From assembly GCA_964432875.1 (NCBI GenBank), contig CAYSPJ010000040.1, positions 1 through 39,462 of the forward strand: a stretch of 39,462 bases of DNA. The letters run 5' to 3'. Each line of letters opens with the position of its first letter. Position 1 is the stretch's first letter. Made by a program: the position numbers and the translations under genes. This stretch comes from JACJYE01 sp964432875 (GTDB lineage: Bacteria > Bacteroidota > Bacteroidia > Chitinophagales > Saprospiraceae). This document shows positions 25,101 to 33,867 of the stretch, one piece after another. The notes under the pieces are model-generated. The model was not told where the DNA came from and did no database searches. It worked only from the letters and a program-made list of their open reading frames with translations.

Positions 25101-25417
25101 TTAGCTGCCCGCCTGGCTGGCGCTACTTCCTTCGGGTCGGAAAAAATCCTGTATTATCTTGGAGGGGTAGACAACTGGCTATTCATGAATTTTGACCAGA
25201 GCATCCCCGTCCCACAGAGCAATGAATTTGCCTACCAAGCTGTAGCCGCCAACTTGCGCGGCTTCGACCTCAACATCCGCAACGGTAATACTTACCTGCT
25301 GATGAATACCGAATTGCGCTTGCCGGTCTTCCGTTATCTTTCGTCCCGCATCCGCTCGCCCTTCCTGCGCAATTTCCAGATGGTGGGCTTCTTCGATGTC
25401 GGCTCCGCCTGGGAGGG
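22170..25417 (+). CDS. Peptidase-MA-like/PD40/outer-membrane barrel protein with destroyed zinc site, 3' end in gap
   Basis: About 1082 residues are visible. A signal peptide (1-20, MLSAQ) is followed by a peptidase-MA-like domain (about 30-270), PD40/TolB-like propeller repeats (about 290-560), a charged linker (about 570-770), and a C-terminal barrel-like region whose FFDVGSAWE resembles the end of Omp85-superfamily barrels. Where the paralogue at 27758 has HELVH, this protein has REGIA (140-144), and the third-ligand motif EGMAEY is DGLVAY (175-180), so it cannot bind zinc in the usual way. It is probably a surface or outer membrane protein with a structural or binding role. The last strands are hidden by the gap at 25418. 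Confidence 0.85.
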
Positions 25418-25517
25418 NNNNNNNNNNNNNNNNNNNNNNNNNNNNNNNNNNNNNNNNNNNNNNNNNNNNNNNNNNNNNNNNNNNNNNNNNNNNNNNNNNN
25501 NNNNNNNNNNNNNNNNN
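25418..25517. other. Assembly gap (100 N)
   Basis: Exactly 100 N between two convergent genes, both of which run open into it. The true length is unknown. Confidence 0.95.
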
Positions 25518-27082
25518 TCCAGGCAGCTTAGGCCAGATTCCGTCATAAGCCAGGTCGACCCTGGATTGCGCCAGAGGAACTGCTTGCGATCAGCTTTGGC
25601 CATCTCCTCTACATAATTGCTAAGGTTGCCGCCGATGCGCACTGCTTTGCCCTGCGGTATGCCAATCGTAAAATGGATCTCCTGAACACGCCACTTATCT
25701 GTTTTTGAGATGCTGATGTGGCTGGGAATCTCCAGCTTATTGTCCGACAATTCAGGCTGGAAATTGATTTGGCTGGCGAGCCTTTGCGCTTCAGCTGCAT
25801 TGGCACCACGAGCTTTGAAGCGTTTGGTCAGGACAAATTCGCCCCCATCGGTTTTTTCCAAATTGATGCGTAAGCCACGAATCAGCAATTGGTCATCCAT
25901 AAAAACCAAGTCGTTATTGCCGATGGTAATATTGCCTTTGCCCAGCTCACTCTGGATCATTTCAAGGCTAAGGGTGTCATTAGGCAGCGCCGGCAGCCTT
26001 GATTCCTGGCTAACTTCCCCTTCCCGCATAAAATCCTGGGCAAAGGAAGCGCCAACGAAACCCAAGCTTGCCAGGTTGACGACCCAAAAGGCCGCCAGCC
26101 CAGCCCGCCAGGGCGCACTCATTTGCGTGCCATACAACAATCGGGTGATAGATAATACAACACCTAGCAGCACCAGCCCAATGATCATTAGAATATTGAA
26201 GGCGGCTAGTATAGAGAGGAACGAACGTTCCGGGGTGAAAAATTCAAACAACGGCCAGGCGAAAACCATCCCGCCAACCACGCCAATCCAGGCAGCGGCG
26301 AAGGCAAAGATGAACAAGGCCCCCACGAAAATCAGGATGGGTTTCCATACGTTGCTGATGATATCCAGCATTATCCGGATGCCCTTGCCCAAAGCGGCGA
26401 TGCCTTTGCGCAGGATCTCTCCGAATTCATCGGCACCTTCAAACGGTTTTTTTTTGCTCCCGAGTTCGTTCCCAAATTCTTGTACCTTATGAGACAGATG
26501 GCTGAATTCTTCCTCGACAATCTTGCCGATATTGGAGACGTTGATCGGTTCGCCGCGCATCGCCAGGCGGTCGCCTGCTGTCTTCGCCTTGGGCACTACA
26601 GCCCATAAGATAATGTAGGCGGGGATACCAAAACCGCCGGATACCGTGATGACCACAAACAGCAGCCGGATCCAGAGCGGATCCTGGATACCGAAGTAGG
26701 CCGCTATTCCGGAGCAAACGCCGCCGAGCACTTCGTCATCAGGGTTGCGGAACAGGCGCTTCCCAGGGCGATAACTGCCTTCCTGTTCAGCCCGAGGTAT
26801 TGCTCGCTCTTCAATCGGCTCGGCACCAAAATCTTCGGGCGTACCCATGATGATGATAGCGTCCTTAACGTCTCGTAAAGTGATGATGGTGCGCTGCCCT
26901 GCCAGGCTTTCCTGGAAAAGCTCCGCCATGCGCGCCTCGATGTCAGCGGTGATTTCTCCGTATCCTTCCGAGGCATGAAAGTGGCGGTGGATGGTTTCCA
27001 AATAGGCGCTTAGGTGTTCAAAGGCGCCCTCGTCTATCGTGAAGGGGACGCCACCAAGGTTGATGTGCTGTACCTTATTCAT
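25518..27082 (-). CDS. PspC-domain membrane protein, 3' end in gap
   Basis: About 521 residues are visible. An N-terminal cytosolic region (1-105) recalls anti-sigma or PadR-partner domains. The PspC domain is at about 112-165 (GVCSGIAAYFGIQDPLWIRLLF, then a transmembrane helix ending ILWAVVP). Four to five more transmembrane helices lie at about 230-360, with a C-terminal extracytoplasmic beta-rich domain after that. PspC proteins sense envelope stress. The start overlaps the stop of the PadR gene by eight bases, so translation is coupled. The reading frame is open into the gap, ending with the typical WLMTESGLSCL segment. Confidence 0.9.
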
Positions 27083-27437
27083 TGGTGAAATTGTTTGTAG
27101 TGGAATGATGTACGACTGCTACGAGATGCTCCCAGGTGCTCAGCAAGTCCTCCAGGAAATCTCTGCCGGTATCGGTAATCGAATAGTACTTGCGCGGTGG
27201 CCCCATCGAGGACTCCCGCCAGTTGTACTGCAACAGCCCTTGGTCTTTCATCCGGCTGAGCAGCGGGTAGAGCGTGCCTTCAACGACGATCAGCTTCGAG
27301 GACTTCAAGTCCTCGATGATGTCGGAAGGGTAGGCTTCCTTGCGCGATACGATGGCCAAGATGCATAGCTCCAGCACCCCTCGCCGCATCTGCCGGCCCA
27401 TCTGTTCGCTAATCTTGTTCAATTCTTCCGTTTTCAT
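27075..27437 (-). CDS. PadR-family transcriptional regulator
   Basis: A 120-residue winged-helix repressor: MRRGVLELCILAIV, then YPSDIIEDL, a recognition helix and wing (VVEGTLYPLLSRMKDQGLL, GPPRKYYSITDTGR) and a short C-terminal dimerisation helix. It belongs to the short PadR subfamily. The start at 27435-27437 is chosen because the predicted promoter ends just before it; an ATG six codons earlier would fall upstream of transcription start. It forms an operon with the PspC gene and probably represses its own promoter through the palindrome at 27461-27483. PadR-PspC pairs are common in Bacteroidota envelope-stress operons. Confidence 0.95.
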   Translation of the reverse strand: MKTEELNKISEQMGRQMRRGVLELCILAIVSRKEAYPSDIIEDLKSSKLIVVEGTLYPLLSRMKDQGLLQYNWRESSMGPPRKYYSITDTGRDFLEDLLSTWEHLVAVVHHSTTNNFTNE

Positions 27438-27441
27438 ATGG

Positions 27442-27483
27442 CAAATATACAACAAAACCTAGTACCATGCAACACATAGTACT
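27442..27483 (-). promoter_or_regulatory. PadR-PspC promoter with embedded palindromic operator
   Basis: The minus strand reads TTG (27472-27470), 20 bases, TATATTTG (27449-27442), an excellent Bacteroidota promoter. Around the -33 element lies an inverted repeat AGTACCATG (27461-27469), CAACA, CATAGTACT (27475-27483), eight of nine positions symmetric. Repressor bound there would cover the -33 box. The predicted transcript begins within about 5 nt of the ATG, so the mRNA is leaderless or nearly so. Confidence 0.7.
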
Positions 27484-27511
27484 AACAAAAGCAAAGTAAT
27501 TGATATGAAGG

Positions 27512-27608
27512 GGTAGCAGCCATCGGCCAAATTAGCCAGAAAATGGATGAATGAAGGGGCACCCTGGCTTTCTGAGGGGCTGCTACCGCTGTTTTCAGAC
27601 TAGCAGCC
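27512..27608. repeat. Nested inverted repeats between padR and the peptidase-MA gene
   Basis: GGTAGCAGCC (27512-27521) pairs with GGCTGCTACC (27578-27587), and AGCCAG (27534-27539) with CTGGCT (27564-27569). A third element TAGCAGCC (27601-27608) repeats the 5' arm, so the middle arm could pair with either. It may be a structured leader or terminator. The remaining bases to 27757 show no gene. Confidence 0.5.
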
Positions 27609-27757
27609 CGCCTTGCTAAATAATTGCCATAGTGTTTAACCCAAATTTAACGAAAAAAAGGCCATCTAACCTGTACATCTGCGCTCTAATCAGTGTTATA
27701 TTATTGTTGATTAAGGTTTTAGCTCTACATTCCGTGAACGAACAAAATATTTACAAG

Positions 27758-30700
27758 ATGAAAATCAAAACCCTATGCCTATGGTTTTTTCTGGTTTTGT
27801 TTGCGGCGACTTCTCTGCAGGCGCAGTACTTCGGACGCAATAAGCCCAGCTACCAAACCTTTGATTTTAGCGTATACCAATCTCCAAATTTTGAGATTTA
27901 CCACTATCTGAACAACCCGGAGCGGCTGGAAGAGATCACCCGGGAAGCGGAGCAATGGCATTTTATGCATCAGTGCATCCTGAAAGACACTATACAGGGG
28001 CGCAACCCCATCGTATTGTATAATGACCATGCCGGCTTCCAGCAGACCAACACCATTATGAGCACGGTAGGCGTCGGCACGGGTGGGGTGACGGAAGCTT
28101 TCAAGAACCGGGTCGTGATGCCTTTTGCCATGTCCAACCAACAGACTAACCACGTGCTGGGGCACGAATTGGTACACGCCTACCAGTACAACATGATCCT
28201 GCGAGGCGACTCCACTTCGCTTAAAAACCTGAGCAATCTACCTCTGTGGATGGTAGAGGGCATGGCTGAATATCTTTCCATCGGCAGTATCGACGCCCAC
28301 ACCGCTATGTGGATGCGCGATGCCGTACTCAACGACGACGTGCCTACCCTCAGGGACTTACAGAACCCCAAGTACTTCCCCTACCGATATGGCCATGCCT
28401 TCTGGGTATTCCTCACCGGCCTGAAAGGAGATGACATCATCGAGCCTTTCTTCGTCGGCACCGCCAAATACGGCTTTGATGAGGCCTGTGTCAAGGTGTT
28501 GGGCATGAGCAGTAAGAATCTGTCGGAACTCTGGGTGCAGGGCCTCAAGAAACACTTCGGCAATTTCCTCGATGCGGACAAGGACCGCTTGGCGGGCAAA
28601 GAGCTGTTTGACCGCAAAAGTACGGGCCGCATCAATATAGCCCCCCAGCTCAGCCCAAACGGCCGCTACGTGATTTTCTTGTCGGAGAAAGACCTCTTCT
28701 CCATCGACCTCTTCCTGGCTGATGCCCGCACGGGAGAAGTCATCCGCAAAGTGGCCAGCAGTGCTAAAGACGGCCATATCGATGATTTCAATTATATCGA
28801 ATCGGCAGGTGCCTGGTCACCCGACAGCAAAGAGTTTGCTTTTGTGGCTTTCAGTAAAGGGCGCAACATCCTGGTCATCAAAAACGTCGAATCGGGTAAA
28901 ACCGTAAGAGAAATAGCCATCAAAGATGTGCCGGCCTTCAGCAACCCTGCCTGGGCCCCCAACGGGCGAAGCATCGTCGTCTCGGGCCTGGTCAATGGCC
29001 AGGTAGACCTCTATTCCGTCAACTTGCAAAACGAACGGGTCGAGCAGCTCACCAACGACCCATACTCCGAGCTGCACCCGCACTGGGCAGATGACGGCAG
29101 CTACATCCTCTTTTCCAGCGACCAGCTCAGCCGCGAACGCGGCCGGACCAATGGGAAATGGACCTTCAACCTGGCCAAACTAGACATCGTCAACTACCGC
29201 GTGGAACACATCGATATCTTCCCCGGTGCCGACAACCTCAACCCCATATTGGACACTGCCCAGAACATCATCTTCCTCTCCAACCGCGATGGGTTCCGCA
29301 ACCTTTACAAATATGAACCCTATAGCGGCAAGGTGTACCAATTGACCAACGTACTAACCGGCATCAGCGGCATAACCCCGTATGCGCCCGCCATCAGCAT
29401 CGCCCGGCGGCGCAACCAGGTATTATACACCTACTTTTCCAAAAACGAATACACCATTTACCGGGCCAGCCCCCAGGATTTCCTTTACCAGGAGGTTGAT
29501 CCCCAGGTGGTCGATTTTGCCGCCGCAAGCCTGCCCCGCTTCAACCCCAAGGCCCCGGCTTTGGTAGACCAGCAACTGCGAGAGCTGTCACCGATGAAGG
29601 AGGTCAGTATTGACAGCCTGCGTACGGTGCCCTATCGGCCGCAGTTCCAATTAGACTATGTTGGGGGGGGTGCCGGCATCGGCTTGGGCACCAGCAATGC
29701 CTTTGGCACCCAGACCGGCCTGGCCGGCGGCGTGGATATGCTCTTCAGCGATATCCTCGGCAGTAATACGATTTTCACTAGCCTGGCCCTCAATGGCGAA
29801 ATCACGGACTTTGGCGGGGCCACCGCTTACATCAACCGCAAAAGCCGTATTAGTTGGGGCGCGACGCTGTCACATATCCCCTTCCGCAGCTTTGCTTTTG
29901 GCGGACGGGGCATCGAGCCGATCCGTTTAGGCGATGTTCTTGTGCCGGCGCTGGCCGATACCTTCTACGTTCGACGCATCTTTGAGAGCCGCGCTGGCTT
30001 GTTTGCCTACTACCCCTTTTCTACCACCCTACGCGTAGAGGCAAGCACCTCCTACACCCGTTATGGTTCGCGCCTAGACCGCTATGTCAATTACTACGAA
30101 ACAGATGGCGTCTTCATCGGGCGCTTACTGGGGCAGGAACGCGACAAACTGAGCAGTGGAGGTGGTTTCAACCTCTGGAATAGCGGCGCGGCCCTGGTGG
30201 GCGATAATGCCGACTTTGGCATCGTAGGCCCCTTGCGCGGCCATCGCTTCCGCTTGGGGGCCGACCGCTACTATGGCGAGTTTGACTTCACCGCAGTGAC
30301 CGCCGACTACCGGAAATACCTCTTTTCCCGGCCAGCCGGACTGGCTTTCCGCGCCCTCCACTACGGGCGCTATGGCAGGGGTGGCGAGGACCTCTTCCCG
30401 ATGTTCATCGGTAGTTCCTGGTTTGTCAGGGGATACAATAGCGGCAATGCTGGCCAATTCCTACAGGACAATGGCCGGGCCTTTGAAGAACTGTTCGGCA
30501 GCAAAATGTTGGTTGCCAACGTCGAACTGCGCCTGCCTTTTACCGGGCCGGAACGCCTGGCGCTTATCAAGTCGGGGATATTTTTTAGCGAACTGGCCTT
30601 CTTTGTGGATGCGGGCCTGACTTGGTACCGCTTTGATCAATTTGACGGGCCTATTTTCCGACTTGACAGCGAAGGCAACCCTTTCCGAGACCCCATCACT

Positions 30701-30901
30701 GGCGATCCTTTGATAGACTATTATCAAGCGCGCCCCATACTTAGTACGGGCGCCTCTTTGCGGATAAACTTCTTCGGGGCCATGGTCCTCGAACCCTTCT
30801 ACGCCTTCCCGGTCCGCACCGAACAGAACGGTAGCTGGATGCCTCGGATAAAAGGTTTGGGCGACGGCGTTTTTGGCGTCAATATTATCCCGGCCTGGTA
30901 A
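27758..30901 (+). CDS. Peptidase-MA-family metalloprotease with PD40 propeller and outer-membrane barrel
   Basis: Numbered from the ATG at 27758 (MKIKTL, chosen because it starts the signal peptide 1-23, SLQAQ), the protein has 1047 residues. The gluzincin motif HELVH is at 136-140, with the third ligand in VEGMAEYL (Glu167), so the zinc protease site looks complete. PD40/TolB-like propeller repeats follow (about 270-560: LSPNGRYVIFLSE, AWSPDSKEFAF, HWADDGSYILFSSD). The C-terminal part (about 630-1047) looks like a barrel, with an FFVDAGLTW strand near the end. The protein is probably anchored in the outer membrane. It is a paralogue of the gene at 22170, in the same orientation, separated by the minus-strand PadR-PspC operon. 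Confidence 0.88.
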   Translation: MKIKTLCLWFFLVLFAATSLQAQYFGRNKPSYQTFDFSVYQSPNFEIYHYLNNPERLEEITREAEQWHFMHQCILKDTIQGRNPIVLYNDHAGFQQTNTIMSTVGVGTGGVTEAFKNRVVMPFAMSNQQTNHVLGHELVHAYQYNMILRGDSTSLKNLSNLPLWMVEGMAEYLSIGSIDAHTAMWMRDAVLNDDVPTLRDLQNPKYFPYRYGHAFWVFLTGLKGDDIIEPFFVGTAKYGFDEACVKVLGMSSKNLSELWVQGLKKHFGNFLDADKDRLAGKELFDRKSTGRINIAPQLSPNGRYVIFLSEKDLFSIDLFLADARTGEVIRKVASSAKDGHIDDFNYIESAGAWSPDSKEFAFVAFSKGRNILVIKNVESGKTVREIAIKDVPAFSNPAWAPNGRSIVVSGLVNGQVDLYSVNLQNERVEQLTNDPYSELHPHWADDGSYILFSSDQLSRERGRTNGKWTFNLAKLDIVNYRVEHIDIFPGADNLNPILDTAQNIIFLSNRDGFRNLYKYEPYSGKVYQLTNVLTGISGITPYAPAISIARRRNQVLYTYFSKNEYTIYRASPQDFLYQEVDPQVVDFAAASLPRFNPKAPALVDQQLRELSPMKEVSIDSLRTVPYRPQFQLDYVGGGAGIGLGTSNAFGTQTGLAGGVDMLFSDILGSNTIFTSLALNGEITDFGGATAYINRKSRISWGATLSHIPFRSFAFGGRGIEPIRLGDVLVPALADTFYVRRIFESRAGLFAYYPFSTTLRVEASTSYTRYGSRLDRYVNYYETDGVFIGRLLGQERDKLSSGGGFNLWNSGAALVGDNADFGIVGPLRGHRFRLGADRYYGEFDFTAVTADYRKYLFSRPAGLAFRALHYGRYGRGGEDLFPMFIGSSWFVRGYNSGNAGQFLQDNGRAFEELFGSKMLVANVELRLPFTGPERLALIKSGIFFSELAFFVDAGLTWYRFDQFDGPIFRLDSEGNPFRDPITGDPLIDYYQARPILSTGASLRINFFGAMVLEPFYAFPVRTEQNGSWMPRIKGLGDGVFGVNIIPAW

Positions 30902-30922
30902 ATGGGCCAGCGCTTTTTGTAG

Positions 30923-30957
30923 AAAGGGCAACAGTTTACATATCCTGTTGCCCTTTT
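30923..30957 (+). terminator. Rho-independent terminator after the peptidase-MA gene
   Basis: AAAGGGCAACAG (30923-30934) pairs with CTGTTGCCCTTT (30945-30956) around loop TTTACATATC: a perfect 12-bp stem with flanking A and T runs, so it can work in both directions. Confidence 0.9.
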
Positions 30958-31004
30958 CCTGCTTTTAATTTTGTAAAGATTCGTTTTTCCCGGACAGTTT
31001 TTTG

Positions 31005-31097
31005 TAATTTTGAGGGCTTTTGGGCTTCCGTGAAGCCTGAAAGCGGGGCTTGGTTTTGGCTAACTTTTTTCAAGTGCCCATTGCTGGGCTTTTTTTT
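31005..31097 (+). ncRNA. Possible small RNA: -7 box, hairpins and terminator
   Basis: TAATTTTG at 31005-31012 fits the -7 consensus. Downstream are a GGCTTC-CGT-GAAGCC hairpin (about 31023-31037) and a terminator GCCCA-TTGC-TGGGC (31076-31089) followed by eight T (31090-31097). A transcript of about 80 nt would result. No -33 TTG is evident. Alternatively these are an attenuated leader of the esterase operon that begins at 31187. Confidence 0.35.
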
Positions 31098-31186
31098 GAA
31101 AAATCCATTGTTTAAGCCCCTGTAAAATACTGCTCCGGAAAATTGATCAGAGCAGCTTGCAGGAAAAACGGAATAAGGCAGGGGAA

Positions 31187-32308
31187 ATGCCCTTAACACA
31201 AAGCATCGAACAAAACAAAGAAGGCCTCCAACTTCATCTGGCTACTTCGGCAGACAGCAGCTCAGCCGTATTTGTGGCTGGCAACTTCAATAATTGGCAG
31301 GCTGGCCAGGAAGCGTATCGCATGGAGAAAACCGGCCCGGGGAGGTATCGTTTCGAGTTTAAAGACAAGCGCTATTTGCCTCAACACCTGGAATACAAGT
31401 ATCACCGCGGTGATTGGCAAAACGTAGAGCTGGACCGCTACGGCAATATGTGCCCCAACCGAGCAGCTGATATCCAGCTCTTATCCCATATTGATGATTT
31501 CGTCCCCCATTGGATGGAGTCAGGCCGTACTTTCAACCCCGCTTTTTTGCCCTCCATCCAGCTCATCTCTGAACAGTTTGAGGTGCCGCAATTGATCAAG
31601 ACACGCCGTATTTCAGCGCTGCTCCCCCACGATTACCACCGCAGCGATAAGCGCTACCCGGTGCTTTACCTCCAGGATGGGCAAAACCTCTTTGACGATT
31701 ACGCCCCCTTTGGCAACTGGGCCGTGGATAAGAAGCTGGCTACAATGGCCGCTCAAGGCATCGGCGATGTGATCATCATTGCTATTGACCATGCCGCCGA
31801 AGAGCGCATCGCTGAATTTACCCCCTCGCAACAAACCAAGCTGGGCAGCGGCGACGGCAAGAAATATGCCAGCTTCCTGGCTGAGACGCTCAAGCCTTAT
31901 ATCGACAAAAATTTCCGCACCCTGCCCAATCGCTCGAACACTGGTATTGGCGGCAGTTCGATGGGGGGGCTAATCAGCATCTACGCCGGCTTGATATACC
32001 CTCAGGTATATAGCAAGCTCTTGATTTTTTCACCCTCGCTCTGGGTGATGCCGCAAATCCATTTCCACTTCCTCCACTTTCAAAACCCACAGGATATCGA
32101 TATCTACCTTTACGGAGGAGGAGAGGAGGGGGCGAATATGGTGCCCAATATCAAACAGTTTAAACAGGCATTTGAGGAGCACGGCAAAGCCCAGGTGCAG
32201 TTCAATCTGGCGATAGACCCTCATGGTAAACACAATGAAACCCGCTGGGGAGAAGAGTTCCCTAAAGCTATAGAGTGGTTATTTTTCAAAACAAAAGAAA
32301 ACCGATAA
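31187..32308 (+). CDS. Alpha/beta-hydrolase esterase with N-terminal glycogen-binding-like (CBM48/AMPK-type) domain
   Basis: The protein has 373 residues. Residues 10-95 resemble the early-set carbohydrate-binding fold of AMPK-beta/CBM48 (VFVAGNFNNWQAG, EYKYHRGDW). Residues 130-370 are an esterase-D/enterochelin-esterase-type hydrolase (LPHDYHRSDKRYPVLYLQDGQNLF, GIGGSSMGG with Ser258 as nucleophile, a C-terminal HGKHNETRW His). There is no signal peptide. The ATG at 31187 follows GGGGAA; an in-frame ATG 30 bases earlier is possible. Its stop overlaps the next start (TAATG), so it is coupled to the aminopeptidase. The substrate is unknown; an acyl or feruloyl ester on a glycan is plausible. 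Confidence 0.85.
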   Translation: MPLTQSIEQNKEGLQLHLATSADSSSAVFVAGNFNNWQAGQEAYRMEKTGPGRYRFEFKDKRYLPQHLEYKYHRGDWQNVELDRYGNMCPNRAADIQLLSHIDDFVPHWMESGRTFNPAFLPSIQLISEQFEVPQLIKTRRISALLPHDYHRSDKRYPVLYLQDGQNLFDDYAPFGNWAVDKKLATMAAQGIGDVIIIAIDHAAEERIAEFTPSQQTKLGSGDGKKYASFLAETLKPYIDKNFRTLPNRSNTGIGGSSMGGLISIYAGLIYPQVYSKLLIFSPSLWVMPQIHFHFLHFQNPQDIDIYLYGGGEEGANMVPNIKQFKQAFEEHGKAQVQFNLAIDPHGKHNETRWGEEFPKAIEWLFFKTKENR

Positions 32309-33810
32309 TGATAATAAAGGTCAATCATAGGTTGGAAGGCGAAGCTACTACCGCCATCATCCCTCTGGCGGCAGGTGATAGGCTGGAAGCTACCCTGGAA
32401 AGCCTGGCTGAAGTGACAAATAGCCAAACAGCCATGCTACAGCAGGATTTCAAAGCAGAGCATGGAGAGGTGCTTTTACTCTATCGGGGAGCAATGCGTT
32501 ATTTCCTCCTGGGCCTGGGCTATGCGCCTGCTTTCCCGGACGTGCTCAAAGCTTTTCGCTCATTTTCTCATAAATACCGGCAAAAATTGCCCTCGCATCT
32601 CGCCATCAATTTCTTATATGGCAATGCCGCGAGCCAGCCAGCGCCTTGGGTGGAAGCGGCGGTAAATGGCTTGATACTTGGCACATATCATATTGGCCAG
32701 TTCAAAAATATGACCAATGGCAGCCCACACCCGCTGACTAATGGCGGTGCCATTCTTGAAATACTAACTACGGAGCCGCTAGTGGCAGGCTGCCAGCAAG
32801 CTGCTGCCCGCGGCCAGCAAATGGCCGAGACGCAGCTACGCATCTTTGATTTGGTCAATGCGCCAGGCAATAAAAAATCTCCTGAAAGCCTGGGAGAATG
32901 GGCCAAAGCATCTGGAAAGGCTTATGGCTACACTACGCAGGTTATGGATAAGCCACAAATTGAAGCGGCTGGCCTTCACGCACTGCTGGCCGTTAATCGC
33001 GGAAGCGAACTGCCGCCAGCTTTCATCATCATGGAATACCAACCTGCCCACCAGAGTGGGGAGCCCCTGAAGAAGGTCGGCCTAGTCGGCAAAGGTGTCA
33101 CCTTTGACACCGGCGGCTTGTCCATCAAGCCCTCTTCCAATATGCACTATATGAAAAGCGACATGGGGGGGGCGGCAGCCGTAATGGGTGCCATAGAGGC
33201 CGCCGCCAAGCTCCAATTGCCCGTACACCTCATCGCCATCGTGCCGGCAACGGACAACTGCGTCGATGCGCTTTCGATTAAGCCGGGCGACGTCATCAAT
33301 TCCTATTGCGGCAAGACAATCGAGATTATTGATACGGATGCCGAAGGGCGGCTCATCCTGGCGGATGGGCTAGCATACCTCACCAAAAATTTCGCCCCCG
33401 ATATCCTCATTGATCTGGCAACCCTTACTGGCAGCACAGTGCGCACCCTGGGCTACCATGCAGCGGCTTTGTTTAGCAATAATGACGAACTGGCAGCCTT
33501 GCTGGCCCAAACCGGCGATAACACGGGAGAGCGCTTGTGGCGCCTGCCCCTCTGGGATGTTTATAAAGACGACATTAAATCGGACGTGGCCGATGTGCGC
33601 AACTTTAGTGGCAAGCCGATGGCCGGCGCCATCGGCGCGGCCAAATTCCTGGAAGCTTTTATCGAAGGCCATGAGCACTGGGCACACCTGGATATTGCCG
33701 GCGTCGCCTTTGGCGATTCGGAGTTTGCCTCCCAAAAAAGCGCTACCGCTTTTGGCGTTCGCTTGTTGGTGGAATTTTTGGAGCGTTGCGCTAGCCAGCC
33801 CTCCATGTAA
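32308..33810 (+). CDS. M17 leucyl aminopeptidase
   Basis: The 500-residue protein has the variable N-terminal domain followed by the catalytic domain with all expected residues: Lys262 and Asp267 (GKGVTFDTGG), Lys274, Asp285 (KSDMGGAA), and Asp344/Glu346/Arg348 in the family signature DTDAEGRL. M17 enzymes are cytosolic hexamers with two metal ions that remove N-terminal residues, ending peptide turnover. It begins at an ATG overlapping the esterase stop by one base. It matches the PepA/LAP group in length. Confidence 0.95.
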   Translation: MIIKVNHRLEGEATTAIIPLAAGDRLEATLESLAEVTNSQTAMLQQDFKAEHGEVLLLYRGAMRYFLLGLGYAPAFPDVLKAFRSFSHKYRQKLPSHLAINFLYGNAASQPAPWVEAAVNGLILGTYHIGQFKNMTNGSPHPLTNGGAILEILTTEPLVAGCQQAAARGQQMAETQLRIFDLVNAPGNKKSPESLGEWAKASGKAYGYTTQVMDKPQIEAAGLHALLAVNRGSELPPAFIIMEYQPAHQSGEPLKKVGLVGKGVTFDTGGLSIKPSSNMHYMKSDMGGAAAVMGAIEAAAKLQLPVHLIAIVPATDNCVDALSIKPGDVINSYCGKTIEIIDTDAEGRLILADGLAYLTKNFAPDILIDLATLTGSTVRTLGYHAAALFSNNDELAALLAQTGDNTGERLWRLPLWDVYKDDIKSDVADVRNFSGKPMAGAIGAAKFLEAFIEGHEHWAHLDIAGVAFGDSEFASQKSATAFGVRLLVEFLERCASQPSM

Positions 33811-33867
33811 GGATGGCTCGCATTATCGCCCCTTTGGATAGCATCACTAAATAGAAAAAATAAAACT

